Positions 1 through 9,492 are shown, counted from the stretch's first letter. The stretch is DNA of 64,000 nt from Sulfuritalea sp. (GCA_023229545.1 JALNZB010000003.1:1-64000); one strand, 5' to 3'. Program-made: numbers and translations. Notes: a model not told the origin generated them from the sequence alone.

Positions 1-1
1 T

Positions 2-964
2 GTCGGCTTCGGTTTTTTCTACAGCGGTATGGATCTGCTGGGCGTTTGGCTGATCTACGATGTATTGCCGGTATTCCCGCAAGCCATTGAATGGTGGGTG
101 CCTTACAGCTATTCCTCCTTGTGCTCGCAACTGTTCTGGGCGCCCAATCACTCACTTCCCATCTGGATATTGACGGCGCTGCTTTACCGCCATTGGGCGC
201 ATGCGACTATCTGGCGGCTGATGCTGTTTGTCTTGCCGCTTTCCCTGATCTGGACTCCCTTTGCCATCGCCGGAGTCATGCCTTTCTTATTCCTGGCGGG
301 AATACGTTGGTGGCAGAAGCGCCAACCGCTCGACATCGATTATCACCTTGTCGTTTTCGCGATGGTGCTCGGTTATGTCAGCCTGCGATTCATCACGCTC
401 GACTTGAGCGGGCTGCCGATACATTTGCCCAACGAGGTCACCCAGGGCACCAACGTGTCGATGTATCCAGCACCATCGATCACCGATTATCTGGTGTTCG
501 TCGAAATGGAGTTCGGCATTCTGGCGCTAGCCTTGCTGCCAACCTTGCGCCACTCGTTTGGTCTTTACGGGCTGGCGGTGGCGATGTTGCTGGCACTGCC
601 AATCGTCAGTCTGGGGCCGTCAAAGGACACGATGCTTAGGCTATCCGTGCCGCCTTTGATCATTCTGCTGATATTGGTGTTGAGCAGTATTCAGGACTGG
701 GCGAAAGCAAAATCGTTTCCGGCATCGGCGTACGTCATCGCGGTGATATTGCTGCTGGGAGCGCCCTCGGCCTATCATGAAATAGCCCGTTCAATTCTTT
801 GGCAGCGTACCGTGCCCAACTACGCGAAATCCCTGGTTGAACAGCAGGGCGGGAGTTTTCCTCCGCACTATGTCGCGCGTTTGAATCAGCCTGATCTGCA
901 ATGGATCATGAACACGCCAAAGTTGGTGCCTTCGTCAAAAGAGCGGCAGAAGCAGCAGGAATAG
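2..964 (+). CDS. Polytopic membrane protein, 5' end outside the window
   Basis: The reading frame is open to the left edge; a first in-window ATG lies at base 29, but the codons before it are also coding-like, so this is the C-terminal part of a longer gene. About eight hydrophobic helices are visible, with a periplasm-like loop in the middle and a soluble, polar last 50 residues. The layout resembles membrane proteins of polysaccharide or glycosyl transfer (O-antigen polymerase/GT-C type), but I see no diagnostic motif, so no function is assigned. The next gene on the same strand starts 192 bp later, and nothing recognisable lies between. Confidence 0.6.
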   Translation, partial: VGFGFFYSGMDLLGVWLIYDVLPVFPQAIEWWVPYSYSSLCSQLFWAPNHSLPIWILTALLYRHWAHATIWRLMLFVLPLSLIWTPFAIAGVMPFLFLAGIRWWQKRQPLDIDYHLVVFAMVLGYVSLRFITLDLSGLPIHLPNEVTQGTNVSMYPAPSITDYLVFVEMEFGILALALLPTLRHSFGLYGLAVAMLLALPIVSLGPSKDTMLRLSVPPLIILLILVLSSIQDWAKAKSFPASAYVIAVILLLGAPSAYHEIARSILWQRTVPNYAKSLVEQQGGSFPPHYVARLNQPDLQWIMNTPKLVPSSKERQKQQE

Positions 965-1156
965 CGGAAATAGTCGGTCAAACCACGATTGGCGCCAGCA
1001 TTGAAAGTCGTAGATGGTCGCCCCGGCATGTCAAGCTTGCAGTTGATGGTGGTAAGGCAGAAAGAGATTGCGGTCATAGATCCGGACTTTGGTTGAGGCT
1101 GAGCCTCGCTATCCGGCGAACGCCGTTTCGTCAATCGTGGGTGATAAGCTCCGCCC

Positions 1157-2395
1157 ATGCCCTGGCTGCTCCAGTTCTGCGCGGCGCGCGCCGCCTTCGC
1201 CACGATGTTCACCGCATGGTCGGCGGTGCTGCCTTTGCTGCAAACCGATTGGCAGATGAGCGCGTGGCAGGCCGGCATGGTGCAGTCCGCCTATCACGTC
1301 GGTTTCCTGATCTCCTTGTTCGCGGTCGGCTTTCTCTCCGACCGCCATGGCGCGCGCCGTATCTACCTGCTGTCCAGCGGCGCAGCTGCGGTCAGCGGCC
1401 TGCTGTTCGCCTTGTTCGCCGATGGCTTCACGTCAGCCATGCTGCTCTACGGTCTCACCGGCCTGTGCTCGGGCGGCTCCTACACGCCGGGACTGGCCAT
1501 CGTCGCGCAGCAAGAGCGCCTGCGGCAGGGCCGCGCCTTTGGTTACTACCTCGCCGCCGCCTCGCTCGGCTATGCTATCGGTTTGCTGATCGCCAGCGCC
1601 ATGATTCCGCTGGCCGGCTGGCGCGGCGCCTTGGTGGTCATGGCCTGCTGTCCACTGGCCGGCATGACGCTGGGCTGGCGGGCGCTGCGCGAAGTGCCAA
1701 ACATCGTCCATGCCGCACCCGACGGACACGGCACTCGCAGCCGCCTGCTGGAGGTGGTGCGCAACAAGCCGGCGATGCTCTCGATCTGGGGCTATACCTT
1801 TCATGCTTGGGAACTGCTCGGCCTGTGGGCCTGGCTGCCCGCTTTCCTGACGGCTGCGGCGATCACCGGCGGTACGGCGGGAACGCAGGCCACAAGCCTC
1901 GGCGCCACCCTGACCGCGCTGACCTATCTGGCGGCCATGGTCGGCAGCGTATTCGGCGGTTCGCTGTCGGATCGTTTCGGACGCACCGCCATCACCCTGC
2001 TGATGTCGGTCGCCAGCCTCGCCTGCTCCTTCAGTTTCGGCTGGATGATCGGCCTGCCGATGTTCCTGCTGGTTGGGGTGGCCGTGTTCTACAACCTCAC
2101 CGGAGTGGCCGACTCCTCGATCCACTCGACGACACTGACGGAACTTGTCGATCCACGCTGTCTCGGCGCCGCCTATTCGCTGCGCTCGGTGCTGGGTTTC
2201 GGCGCCGGTGCGATTGCACCGTGGCTCTTTGGCCTGGTGCTCGACTGGGGCCGCGTCGGCGCCGCCCTGCCCGATCACGTGGTGTGGGGTCTGGCGTGGT
2301 CGACCTTGGGGCTGGGCGGACTGCTCGGACCGCTGGCCATCTGGCGCCTGCGGCGCATGCCGGAAGCGGCGAAGCTGGCGGGCGGGAAACGCTAG
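1157..2395 (+). CDS. MFS transporter
   Basis: A 412-residue protein with twelve predicted membrane helices in two six-helix halves. The loop after helix 2 carries the major facilitator signature (GFLSDRHGARR) and a matching loop is in the second half (GSLSDRFGRT). Length is normal for the family. It would be a secondary inner-membrane transporter; the substrate cannot be read from the sequence. The closest general resemblance is to cyanate/aromatic-acid type MFS members. The ribosome binding site before the ATG is weak. It converges with the CHAT-domain gene on the other strand. Confidence 0.85.
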   Translation: MPWLLQFCAARAAFATMFTAWSAVLPLLQTDWQMSAWQAGMVQSAYHVGFLISLFAVGFLSDRHGARRIYLLSSGAAAVSGLLFALFADGFTSAMLLYGLTGLCSGGSYTPGLAIVAQQERLRQGRAFGYYLAAASLGYAIGLLIASAMIPLAGWRGALVVMACCPLAGMTLGWRALREVPNIVHAAPDGHGTRSRLLEVVRNKPAMLSIWGYTFHAWELLGLWAWLPAFLTAAAITGGTAGTQATSLGATLTALTYLAAMVGSVFGGSLSDRFGRTAITLLMSVASLACSFSFGWMIGLPMFLLVGVAVFYNLTGVADSSIHSTTLTELVDPRCLGAAYSLRSVLGFGAGAIAPWLFGLVLDWGRVGAALPDHVVWGLAWSTLGLGGLLGPLAIWRLRRMPEAAKLAGGKR

Positions 2396-2448
2396 CCGCA
2401 GAGTCGGCGGACAAACCACGGTGCCCTTTGAACAGGCGCTGCCGCCAG

Positions 2449-4776
2449 CTACTCGGCCCGCCCGGTAAGCTGGAACGCCGCCCAGAAGAAGGGGTGCGGA
2501 AAGCTTGCGCGCGCCGTGATCTGCGCCTGGCGCAAGGCTTCGCGCTTGTTCATCGACGCCAGGTTGCTATGGAAGGCCTGCATCAGTACGGCCGTGGCTT
2601 CGTCGTCCACACTCCACAGGCTGGCCACGATGGAGCGGACGCCGGAATAGAGGAAGCCGCGCGTCAGTCCCACCACGTCGTCGCCGCTGGCAATCTTGCC
2701 CAGGCCGGTCTCGCAGGCCGAGAGCGTAACCAGGTCCGCGTCCAGATTCATCGAGTAGAGTTCGCCCACGGTCAGCACGCCGTCATTGTCCGCGTCCCTG
2801 GCGAGATACAGGCCCGACTTGAGCGGTTCATCGGCCTGGAACTTGCCGTGGCTGGCGAAGTGGATGCGCGAGAAAACGCCGCCCGCCTTCCTGAAATTGC
2901 TCTCGGAAGCGTTCTTGCGCAGCAGCAGGCGGGAGTCCGGATAGAGCGCGGCCACCCGCTTTGCCTCTCCCTCGGCAAACGCCAGGTCCAGCCTGGGGTC
3001 GTCGAGATCGGGATTGCCCAGCGCCAGCAATTGCGCCTCCCGCTTTTGCAGCACCGGGCGCAGGTACTTGAGGACAGACGCGCTGGGCAGGAAGCGCAGG
3101 CTGTAGCGATCGACGAGGAACTTCCCCGCGTCATCCTGCAGGGCGGCGAAGGGCAGGTAGTGCAGCGCGCCGTGCGCCACGATGACGACATTTTTCGTCG
3201 CCACCCGCTTTTCGACCGGCTGCCACAGGCGCCGGTACAGCCCGCGCGCCCGCTCCTGCCACGCCTGCGACTGCGTTTCTTCAAGGGCCTTGCGCAGGCA
3301 CTGAACCTGGGCGGCGAGTTCCGTCGCATCCAGCCGCACTGCCTGCAAGCGCTTCCGGTCAAGGGTGAAGATGTACAGGTCTTTTCCCTGGTAGTAATAC
3401 TCGATCAGGGTTTCGTCCTCACCCACCAGCGCACCAAGCTCCGCCGACGGCACGGAGCTGACCGTCACCAGCGTCGACAACTCGGGAGCGGCGGACTGCA
3501 AGGCCTGCCGCGCCACCTGGAGGTTGCGCACGCCCGCCGCTCTGCCCTCCGGCCCGGCGCCGCCATCCTCAACGCGAGCGCTCAAGTCGGCAGCGTCGAA
3601 TTGCGCCAGCGCCAGCCTGGCCTGCGCCGCATCCTGAGCGGAAAAGTCCTTCTTTGACGCGAGCATATCCACCAGTGCGCGCGACTTGGAACGCTCGACA
3701 TAATCGAAGGCCTCGGCAGCGCGGCCCTGCTCGATCAGCGCGACGATCAGTTGCCCATACACGGCCTGCTTGTCGCCGACGAAGCCGATCTTGTTGGCTT
3801 CGGTGTTGATCGTCGAGCGCTGCTGCTCGATCACGCCGACTGCGCGCGTGTAGTAGGAAATCCCCTCGGCCAGCCTGCCTTGCCGTTCCTCGATCAGTCC
3901 GCGCTCGAACAGCGCGAGCCAATACAATTCGCCGTAGTCCGCGATGCGCGCATTCCGCAAAATGGCGTCGAGGATCTGCCTGGCCTCGTCCACAGCGCCA
4001 AGTTCAGAATGACATTTGGCTCGAATCAGCATGCGCGGCAACACCACCCGGACCTCGACCCCGTCGTCGCCTGAATATCCCCACGCGGCGTTGTTCAGGA
4101 ACCATACGGAGCGACGCCACGCGCTGTCTTCGTCCTGGACCAGATCGAGAGCCTGCCGATACTGTCCCAGCGCCATGTGAATGCGGGCCAGGGCATTGGC
4201 GCGGAAGGGAACAATGATTGCGCTGCCGAGAAATCCGATGGAAAAGTCTTCGAGTTGCTTGATGCGGTCGAGCGCATTCACCCGATCTCCCCCGAGCGCG
4301 TAGGCCAGACCCAGGGTGCCGAGGAGCGACAGCCTGTAAGTCTTTGCGGGCCATATTCCGTAAGGCAATCGGTCCTGCACGCTAGCGAGGGCCGCCTGTG
4401 TCTCCTCAATGGCCTTGGCATAGTCGCCCAGCTCGATATGCGCTTCGGCGCGCAACATGTTCGGCAGCGGCGTCGCATCGGAGTTGGAAATCATGGACTT
4501 GTCGGTTTCCATAATCCAGTCGCCCAATTTGATCTGCTGTTCCAGGCGATCGAGGCAGTCGAAAAGCTTGCCGTAACGCTTGACCCGCGAATAGGCGAGG
4601 CAAAGGGGACCCAGCGTCGACGTTGTCGCCCTTGGCTCGCCGGCCAGCCGTTGTTCGGCAGCCCGCTCCAGCTCGGCATAGCGCCCGAGCATCTCCAGAT
4701 CGGTCAGGCTCGCCGCATGAGCATTCATCGATGCGCCGACGCAGAGACAGAAAACAGCAGCGCGAAACATCCGCAT
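2449..4776 (-). CDS. Exported TPR-CHAT domain protein (caspase-like protease fold)
   Basis: A 775-residue protein. The first 21 residues are a Sec signal peptide ending in AHA, so the mature protein is probably periplasmic. Residues about 30-400 are helical TPR-like repeats. The C-terminal third is a CHAT domain (caspase HetF associated with TPRs) with the expected catalytic pair: His643 in ASHGKF and Cys688 in LSACETG, followed by the usual GLTRGFLYSG and SIVASLWSVDD segments. CHAT proteins are predicted cysteine proteases, with the repeats binding a target or partner. No obvious substrate or partner gene sits next to it. It is read away from the YbhB-like gene, 68 bp downstream of it on the same strand. 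Confidence 0.85.
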   Translation of the reverse strand: MRMFRAAVFCLCVGASMNAHAASLTDLEMLGRYAELERAAEQRLAGEPRATTSTLGPLCLAYSRVKRYGKLFDCLDRLEQQIKLGDWIMETDKSMISNSDATPLPNMLRAEAHIELGDYAKAIEETQAALASVQDRLPYGIWPAKTYRLSLLGTLGLAYALGGDRVNALDRIKQLEDFSIGFLGSAIIVPFRANALARIHMALGQYRQALDLVQDEDSAWRRSVWFLNNAAWGYSGDDGVEVRVVLPRMLIRAKCHSELGAVDEARQILDAILRNARIADYGELYWLALFERGLIEERQGRLAEGISYYTRAVGVIEQQRSTINTEANKIGFVGDKQAVYGQLIVALIEQGRAAEAFDYVERSKSRALVDMLASKKDFSAQDAAQARLALAQFDAADLSARVEDGGAGPEGRAAGVRNLQVARQALQSAAPELSTLVTVSSVPSAELGALVGEDETLIEYYYQGKDLYIFTLDRKRLQAVRLDATELAAQVQCLRKALEETQSQAWQERARGLYRRLWQPVEKRVATKNVVIVAHGALHYLPFAALQDDAGKFLVDRYSLRFLPSASVLKYLRPVLQKREAQLLALGNPDLDDPRLDLAFAEGEAKRVAALYPDSRLLLRKNASESNFRKAGGVFSRIHFASHGKFQADEPLKSGLYLARDADNDGVLTVGELYSMNLDADLVTLSACETGLGKIASGDDVVGLTRGFLYSGVRSIVASLWSVDDEATAVLMQAFHSNLASMNKREALRQAQITARASFPHPFFWAAFQLTGRAE

Positions 4777-4844
4777 GTTGGCGTTCTCCCGTGGATGAAA
4801 CAGAATTCAGTTCCTCCCGATACTTCCGCCCGACGGACCGCCGG

Positions 4845-5399
4845 TCATTTGCGTTTTCGGTAGGTCCCGACGAGTTCGGCCTGGGCGATGACATGGCCCT
4901 TCATCCGCGCCTCGACAAGCGCCTTGGAGGGTTTGTCGAGATCGGGCAGCACCGTGTCGAGCGCGTAGAGCTTGTGAAAGTAGCGATGCCGGCCAATCGG
5001 CGGACAGGGGCCGCCATAGCCGATGCGCTTCCAGTCGTTGGTGCCCGACAGGGTTCCCGCAGGCAGTTGTTTCACCGCTTCCGCAAGAGCGCTCGCGCTC
5101 GGCGGCATGTTGTACAGCACCCAATGGACCCAGGTCATCTTCGGCGCCGCCGGATCGGGGGCATCGGGATCATCGACGATCAGCACCAGACTCTTGGCGT
5201 TGGGCGGAACACCCGACCAGACCAGCGGTGGCGAGATGTCCTGCCCCTCGCAGGTGTATTTCAACGGGATTTCGCCACCCTCGGCGAAGGCCATCGACGT
5301 CAGCTTGAGCGACATGGTGGAAGCCTCCTTCCCCTGTGCCAATACCGCCGGCACACCTGCGTAAAGCAACGCTGAGATCAGCAACAACGATTTGTACAT
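4845..5399 (-). CDS. YbhB/YbcL family (PEBP-like) exported protein
   Basis: 184 residues with a signal peptide (cleavage near VLAQG) followed by a complete phosphatidylethanolamine-binding-protein fold. Family landmarks are visible: YTCEGQDISPPL, the VDDPDAP loop, TWVHWVLYN, and YGGPCPP with GRHRY. E. coli YbhB/YbcL are the usual relatives; they bind small ligands, but no cellular role is settled. The signal peptide places this copy in the periplasm. It precedes the CHAT gene on the same strand, so co-transcription is possible. Confidence 0.85.
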   Translation of the reverse strand: MYKSLLLISALLYAGVPAVLAQGKEASTMSLKLTSMAFAEGGEIPLKYTCEGQDISPPLVWSGVPPNAKSLVLIVDDPDAPDPAAPKMTWVHWVLYNMPPSASALAEAVKQLPAGTLSGTNDWKRIGYGGPCPPIGRHRYFHKLYALDTVLPDLDKPSKALVEARMKGHVIAQAELVGTYRKRK

Positions 5400-5464
5400 C
5401 CGCGCATCGTGCCACCAGTCGCATGGAACGGCAGCCTTGATCCGCGATTTATTTCCACATATAT

Positions 5465-5520
5465 CTCAAATTCACCTATACTATCTATTCACGAATCTAT
5501 TCATAGACTAATTCACGCCT
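5465..5520 (+). promoter_or_regulatory. AT-rich promoter with four ATTCA repeats before the HipA-like gene
   Basis: The 120 bp before the HipA-like gene are far more AT-rich than their surroundings. A good -10 element TATACT lies at 5477-5482. The pentamer ATTCA occurs at 5470, 5487, 5499 and 5511, the last three spaced exactly 12 bp apart, and three are extended to ATTCAC. The repeats overlap the -10 and the presumed transcript start. The downstream protein has its own HTH domain, so this looks like an autoregulatory operator. That is inference. Confidence 0.5.
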
Positions 5521-6864
5521 ATGTCGCCGCACGCTGACACTATCCGTATACGCCTATCCGCCGGGCCGCTGTCCGCACGCCAACTGATTGAAACTATTGG
5601 TGTCAGTCAGCCGACGATCTCGCGCGCGCTAAAGGAACTCGGCGACGAAATCGTACGCATAGGAGCCACGCCATCAATTCAATATACGCTACACGACACC
5701 ACGCGCGGATTGCCAGACATCCCGATCTATCGGGTCGATGCAGAAGGCCGGATCCGGCAACTGGGAACACTGGTTCCGGTCCGTCCAGAAGGGTTCGTCA
5801 TGTGCCAGGAGGACGGTGTGACCCTGCACAGCGACGGCCTGCCGTGGTGGTTGTTCGACATGCGCCCCCAGGGATATCTCGGTCGGGCGTACGCTGCTCG
5901 CCATGGCGTTGAACTTGGGCTACCGGAGCGGCTCGCCGACTGGACCGATACCCACGCCTTGCGGGCGCTGCTGGTGCATGGCCATGATGTGGTGGGGAAT
6001 TTACTGCCAGGCGAAATTGCGCGGGATCGTTTTCTCGCTGCTCCCGTCGCCGATCCAATCACGGAGGACCAGAAGGCCAATGAATTTGCCCGGTTGGCGC
6101 TGGAAGCTGCCCGCAGTGAGATGCCAGGATCGTCAGCCGGGGGCGAGCAGCCGAAGTTTACCTGCTGTGCCATGACGCCAGATGGGCCTCGGCACGTTAT
6201 CGTGAAGTTCAGCGAGTTGGAGGAAGGACCCGTCAGCGAGCGCTGGCGCGATCTGCTGCTGGCCGAACACCTCGCGCTGAACACGCTGCGCGACGCCGGC
6301 ATTCCTGCCGCCAAGACGCAGATAGTGGACCACGGTGGTCAGCGCTTCCTCGAGGTCGAGCGTTTTGATCGCATCGGCAATCTGGGCCGGCGTGCGCTGT
6401 TCTCTTTGGCCGCGCTGGATGCCGAATTCGTCGGGGCAGGAACAGGTGGCTGGCCAATCATTGCGCGCCACCTTGTCATTGACGGCCAAATTCGTCCGGA
6501 AGCAGCGGACTGCGCAAACCTCCTGTGGGCTTTTGGCACCCTGATCGGCAACTCCGACATGCACAGCGGCAACCTGTCATTCGTCGCCGAACAGGGTCGT
6601 CCTTATGACATCGCACCAGCCTACGACATGACGCCAATGAGCTTCGCGCCCCGCAGTAGTGGCGGGATACCTGACATCATCTCCGAGGCGACCATTCACG
6701 CCAGTGTGGCCAACGAGACCTGGCGGCGCGCGGAACAACTGGCGCGCTCGTTCCTCGACCGGATCATGGCGGCAACAGGATTCAGCCACCGGTTTGGACC
6801 GTGCATCGCCGCGCTGGAACACCACATCGAGACGGCCAGCACCAAGATTGGACGGCTGGGGTGA
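5521..6864 (+). CDS. yjjJ: HipA-family kinase-like protein with N-terminal HTH (YjjJ type)
   Basis: 447 residues, the length of E. coli YjjJ (HipH). Residues 1-50 form a winged-helix/HTH (SAGPLSARQLIETIGVSQPT, then ISRALKEL). The remainder is a HipA kinase fold: the glycine loop SSAGGEQPKF, a lysine strand HVIVKF, the catalytic-loop motif GNSDMHSGN (Asp346, His348, Asn351) and the metal-binding segment YDIAPAYD (362-369). All HipA active-site elements appear intact. Classical HipA needs a separate HipB antitoxin; none is encoded beside it, and the fused HTH probably replaces HipB as DNA-binding part. It is a single-gene unit behind a repeat-rich promoter. Confidence 0.85.
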   Translation: MSPHADTIRIRLSAGPLSARQLIETIGVSQPTISRALKELGDEIVRIGATPSIQYTLHDTTRGLPDIPIYRVDAEGRIRQLGTLVPVRPEGFVMCQEDGVTLHSDGLPWWLFDMRPQGYLGRAYAARHGVELGLPERLADWTDTHALRALLVHGHDVVGNLLPGEIARDRFLAAPVADPITEDQKANEFARLALEAARSEMPGSSAGGEQPKFTCCAMTPDGPRHVIVKFSELEEGPVSERWRDLLLAEHLALNTLRDAGIPAAKTQIVDHGGQRFLEVERFDRIGNLGRRALFSLAALDAEFVGAGTGGWPIIARHLVIDGQIRPEAADCANLLWAFGTLIGNSDMHSGNLSFVAEQGRPYDIAPAYDMTPMSFAPRSSGGIPDIISEATIHASVANETWRRAEQLARSFLDRIMAATGFSHRFGPCIAALEHHIETASTKIGRLG

Positions 6865-6933
6865 GCCTGTGGCGAGGAACAACCCGTGATGTTTGACTAC
6901 AATCGAGTTGCCATGATGCCAAGGGAGAAGATA

Positions 6934-7356
6934 GTGATACGAAATTTCATAACGTCGGTTGTTGTTCCGCTCATGCTTGCGATTGCTCCCTCGATTTCCT
7001 GGGCGCAGGCCTATCCGGCACAGCAACTGTTATCGACCAAAACAACCGTCGTCGGTGAAGAAATACGTTATCCAACAACCGGGCCGGCAAGGGTGACGGT
7101 CACCATTGTGACCGTTCAGCCGGGAGCGGACACGGTATTGCACCGACATCCCGCGCCGCTGGTTGCCTACATTCTTGAAGGCGAACTGACGGTCGACTAT
7201 GGCCCCATGGGCAAGAAGATATTTCGCAAAGGCGATGCACTCGTCGAGGCGATGGATGTGCCGCACAGGGGCACGAATCCTGGAACAAGCACGGTCAAAC
7301 TGTTGGCCGTCTATCTGGGTGCCGAGGGTACTCCCGACGTTGTATTGGAGAAGTAA
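6934..7356 (+). CDS. Exported cupin-domain protein
   Basis: The frame is open from 6886, but a GTG at 6934 is preceded by AAGGGAG (6921-6927) at good spacing and opens directly into a signal peptide (MIRNFITSVVVPLML..., cleavage near SWAQA). The mature part is one cupin barrel: motif 1 with PGADTVLHRHPAPLVAYILEG and motif 2 with GDALVEAMDVPHRGTN. Two histidines of motif 1 and one of motif 2 could hold a metal. A small periplasmic cupin of unknown substrate, separate from its convergent neighbour by 16 bp. Confidence 0.8.
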   Translation: MIRNFITSVVVPLMLAIAPSISWAQAYPAQQLLSTKTTVVGEEIRYPTTGPARVTVTIVTVQPGADTVLHRHPAPLVAYILEGELTVDYGPMGKKIFRKGDALVEAMDVPHRGTNPGTSTVKLLAVYLGAEGTPDVVLEK

Positions 7357-7372
7357 CTCTCCGGACAGGATG

Positions 7373-8692
7373 CTATTCGATCTGCATGGGCAGGCACAAC
7401 CAGGCGGCGAGTCCGCCGCCCTCCCTGTTGTGCAACGCTATGCGCCACCCGTTGGCCGTGACGAGCTGGTGGACAATCGCCAGCCCCAGCCCGGCCCCAC
7501 CCGTCACGGGACTACGCGACGTTTCGACGCGATGGAATGGCCGGAACACAGCGTCGATCTGGCTTTCCGGGATTCCCGGTCCCCGATCCAGGACACCGAT
7601 GCACACTTCCGTCCCGCGCTCCTCGATACGCAGCTCGACGGGCTTGCTGTCGCCATAGCGCAACGCATTGTCGACCAGATTGCCCATCACTCGCCGCAAG
7701 GCCTGCGGTCGCACATGCACTTGCAGGGGCGCATGCGGCACCGCCACGTTCAGCCGGTCGCCCGCTTCATGAGCGCCAAGCTCGCGCGCCATCGCGACCA
7801 GGTCGATTTCCTCGGGTGTTTCGCTGGACAGGCCGCGCGCGAGGTTCAGCACATTGCCGATCAGGCGATCCATCTCCTCGACGTCATGGTCGATGCGTAC
7901 GATCAAGGCGGGCGTGGGTCGCTCCTCCAGCAGTGCCAGGGCAAGACGGATGCGCGCCAGGGGCGTGCGCAAATCATGGGAGACGCCGGCCAGCATCGTC
8001 GTCCGTGAAGCCAGCAACTCCTGCACTTGCCGCGCCATTTGATTGAAGCGCCTTGCCAGCGCTGCCAACTCGCTGGGTCCGGATTCCGGCAGAAACTCCG
8101 GAGCCTCGCCCAGCCCCACCTTGGCGACTGCCCTTTCCATTCGGGCCAATGGCCATGTAATGCGCTTCGCCAACCAGATTGCCGCAAGTATTGCCAGTAC
8201 CAGCCCGGCGCCCAGGGTAATCAGCAATGCCTGCACGGGTTGCGTACCCACTCGCCATGTCGGGAAACCCACGGCCAATGTTCCCTGCCCCGAGGGCAGC
8301 GTGGCCCAGAACCAATCCTCTTTGTCGGCGACGGAATGGGACAGGTGCTGCATCCGGCCAAGCTTGTTCGCCAATGCGCTTTCGAGGAAGTGGATATAGA
8401 CCCCATGCCACCCGTCATGCGCTTCTCCGGGCGTGGTCTCCCGCAGCCACAACTGATGAGTTCGCGCCAGTTCAAGCTCGAAATCCGCTCGCGTCCCGGG
8501 GGGAAGTTCGCTCCGGGTCTGCGCCGATAGCAGCATCAGGCCCGCCAGGTCGTCGGCGGCGCGGCGGGCCATGGGGGCCATCATGAAAATGATCACGGCA
8601 CTCGCCGCCAACAACTCGAAGACGATGAACACCAGCGCCAGCAGCCAGGCGTTCTGCCGCGCCAGGCTGAAAGATTTCGCGACTGGCTTCAT
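7373..8692 (-). CDS. EnvZ-like sensor histidine kinase
   Basis: 439 residues. An N-terminal helix (about 15-38), a periplasmic sensor region of about 110 residues and a second helix (about 150-172) are followed by HAMP, a HisKA domain with H-box GVSHDLRTPLARIR, and a HATPase domain with NLVDNALRYG, RGPGIPE and GGAGLGLAIV. Its ATG overlaps the stop of the response regulator gene by 4 bp (ATGA), so the pair is translationally coupled. The pair is divergent from a small secreted protein/MipA operon, which is the likely target. Confidence 0.9.
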   Translation of the reverse strand: MKPVAKSFSLARQNAWLLALVFIVFELLAASAVIIFMMAPMARRAADDLAGLMLLSAQTRSELPPGTRADFELELARTHQLWLRETTPGEAHDGWHGVYIHFLESALANKLGRMQHLSHSVADKEDWFWATLPSGQGTLAVGFPTWRVGTQPVQALLITLGAGLVLAILAAIWLAKRITWPLARMERAVAKVGLGEAPEFLPESGPSELAALARRFNQMARQVQELLASRTTMLAGVSHDLRTPLARIRLALALLEERPTPALIVRIDHDVEEMDRLIGNVLNLARGLSSETPEEIDLVAMARELGAHEAGDRLNVAVPHAPLQVHVRPQALRRVMGNLVDNALRYGDSKPVELRIEERGTEVCIGVLDRGPGIPESQIDAVFRPFHRVETSRSPVTGGAGLGLAIVHQLVTANGWRIALHNREGGGLAAWLCLPMQIE

Positions 8693-9426
8693 GCCGCGTC
8701 GCCACGCGGGTTGAAGAGATAGCCCTCGCCGCGAATGGTTCGTATATAGGCTGGGGCGGAGGGATCGGTCTCGATCTTGCGCCGCACGCGAGTCACCCGA
8801 ATATCGATGCTGCGGTCGAAGGGGCTGCGGTCAAAGCCCTTGAGGGCGTCGACCAGATCGTCGCGCGACAATACCCGGTTGGGACGCTCTGTAAACTCCC
8901 GCAGCAGATCGAACTCGCCGCTGGTCAGGTGAAGTTCGACGCCCTCGCGCAACAGTCGGTGTGCCACCAGATCGAGAACGAAGGGACCGAACTGGCGATG
9001 CGATGCACCGGCGGCACCCGCTTGCGCAACTGCCACGAGGGGCCGCGAACGCCGCAACAGTGCGCGCAGCCGCGCCAGCAACTCGCGGGGACTGAACGGT
9101 TTGGCCAGATAGTCGTCGGCGCCCACCTCCAGTCCGACGATACGGTCGACCTCTTCGCCACGGGCCGAAAGCATCAGGATCGGCAAGTCCATGTAAGCGG
9201 GGTTGGTGCGCAACTCGCGCGCCAATGACAGGCCATCCTCGCCGGGCAGCATCAGGTCAAGCACGATGGCGCCGGGCTTGCCTTTGTCGAGCGCCTGCCG
9301 CATCGCCCTGCCATCGCAAACCGCGCGGACCGCGAGGCCATTGACGGTCAGGTATTCGGCAAGCAATTCCCGCAGGGCGGGGTCGTCGTCCACAACCAGG
9401 ATGTCGAAGGAATCATCGGTATGCAT
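8689..9426 (-). CDS. OmpR-family response regulator
   Basis: 245 residues: a receiver domain (acidic pocket DDDPAL, phospho-acceptor Asp in VLDLMLPGEDG, switch residues in MLSARGEE and the Lys in YLAKPFSPREL) and a C-terminal winged helix (DRSPFDRSIDIRVTRVRRKI, GEGYLF). First gene of a two-gene unit with the EnvZ-like kinase. The space between this gene and the plus-strand operon holds three direct repeats at 10-bp spacing (9468-9492), the typical target of this family. Confidence 0.92.
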   Translation of the reverse strand: MHTDDSFDILVVDDDPALRELLAEYLTVNGLAVRAVCDGRAMRQALDKGKPGAIVLDLMLPGEDGLSLARELRTNPAYMDLPILMLSARGEEVDRIVGLEVGADDYLAKPFSPRELLARLRALLRRSRPLVAVAQAGAAGASHRQFGPFVLDLVAHRLLREGVELHLTSGEFDLLREFTERPNRVLSRDDLVDALKGFDRSPFDRSIDIRVTRVRRKIETDPSAPAYIRTIRGEGYLFNPRGDAA

Positions 9427-9467
9427 GGTGTCAGTCTAACGCGGTGACGGGGTAGTCAATGACGGCT

Positions 9468-9492
9468 GAAACAAACCGAAACACAGCGAAAC
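9468..9492. promoter_or_regulatory. Three GAAAC direct repeats at exact 10-bp spacing, candidate OmpR-type operator
   Basis: GAAAC occurs at 9468, 9478 and 9488, in the 148 bp between the response regulator gene and the divergent secreted-protein operon. OmpR/PhoB-family regulators bind tandem direct repeats spaced by one helical turn, so this is a good candidate for the site through which the adjacent regulator controls itself and the mipA-like operon. Confidence 0.55.

Noticed and set aside
901..3657. 918-codon open frame on the plus strand
   Set aside because: It runs antisense through the CHAT gene and through the MFS gene in another frame. Composition is Arg/Gly/His-rich with no domain; a GC-rich shadow.
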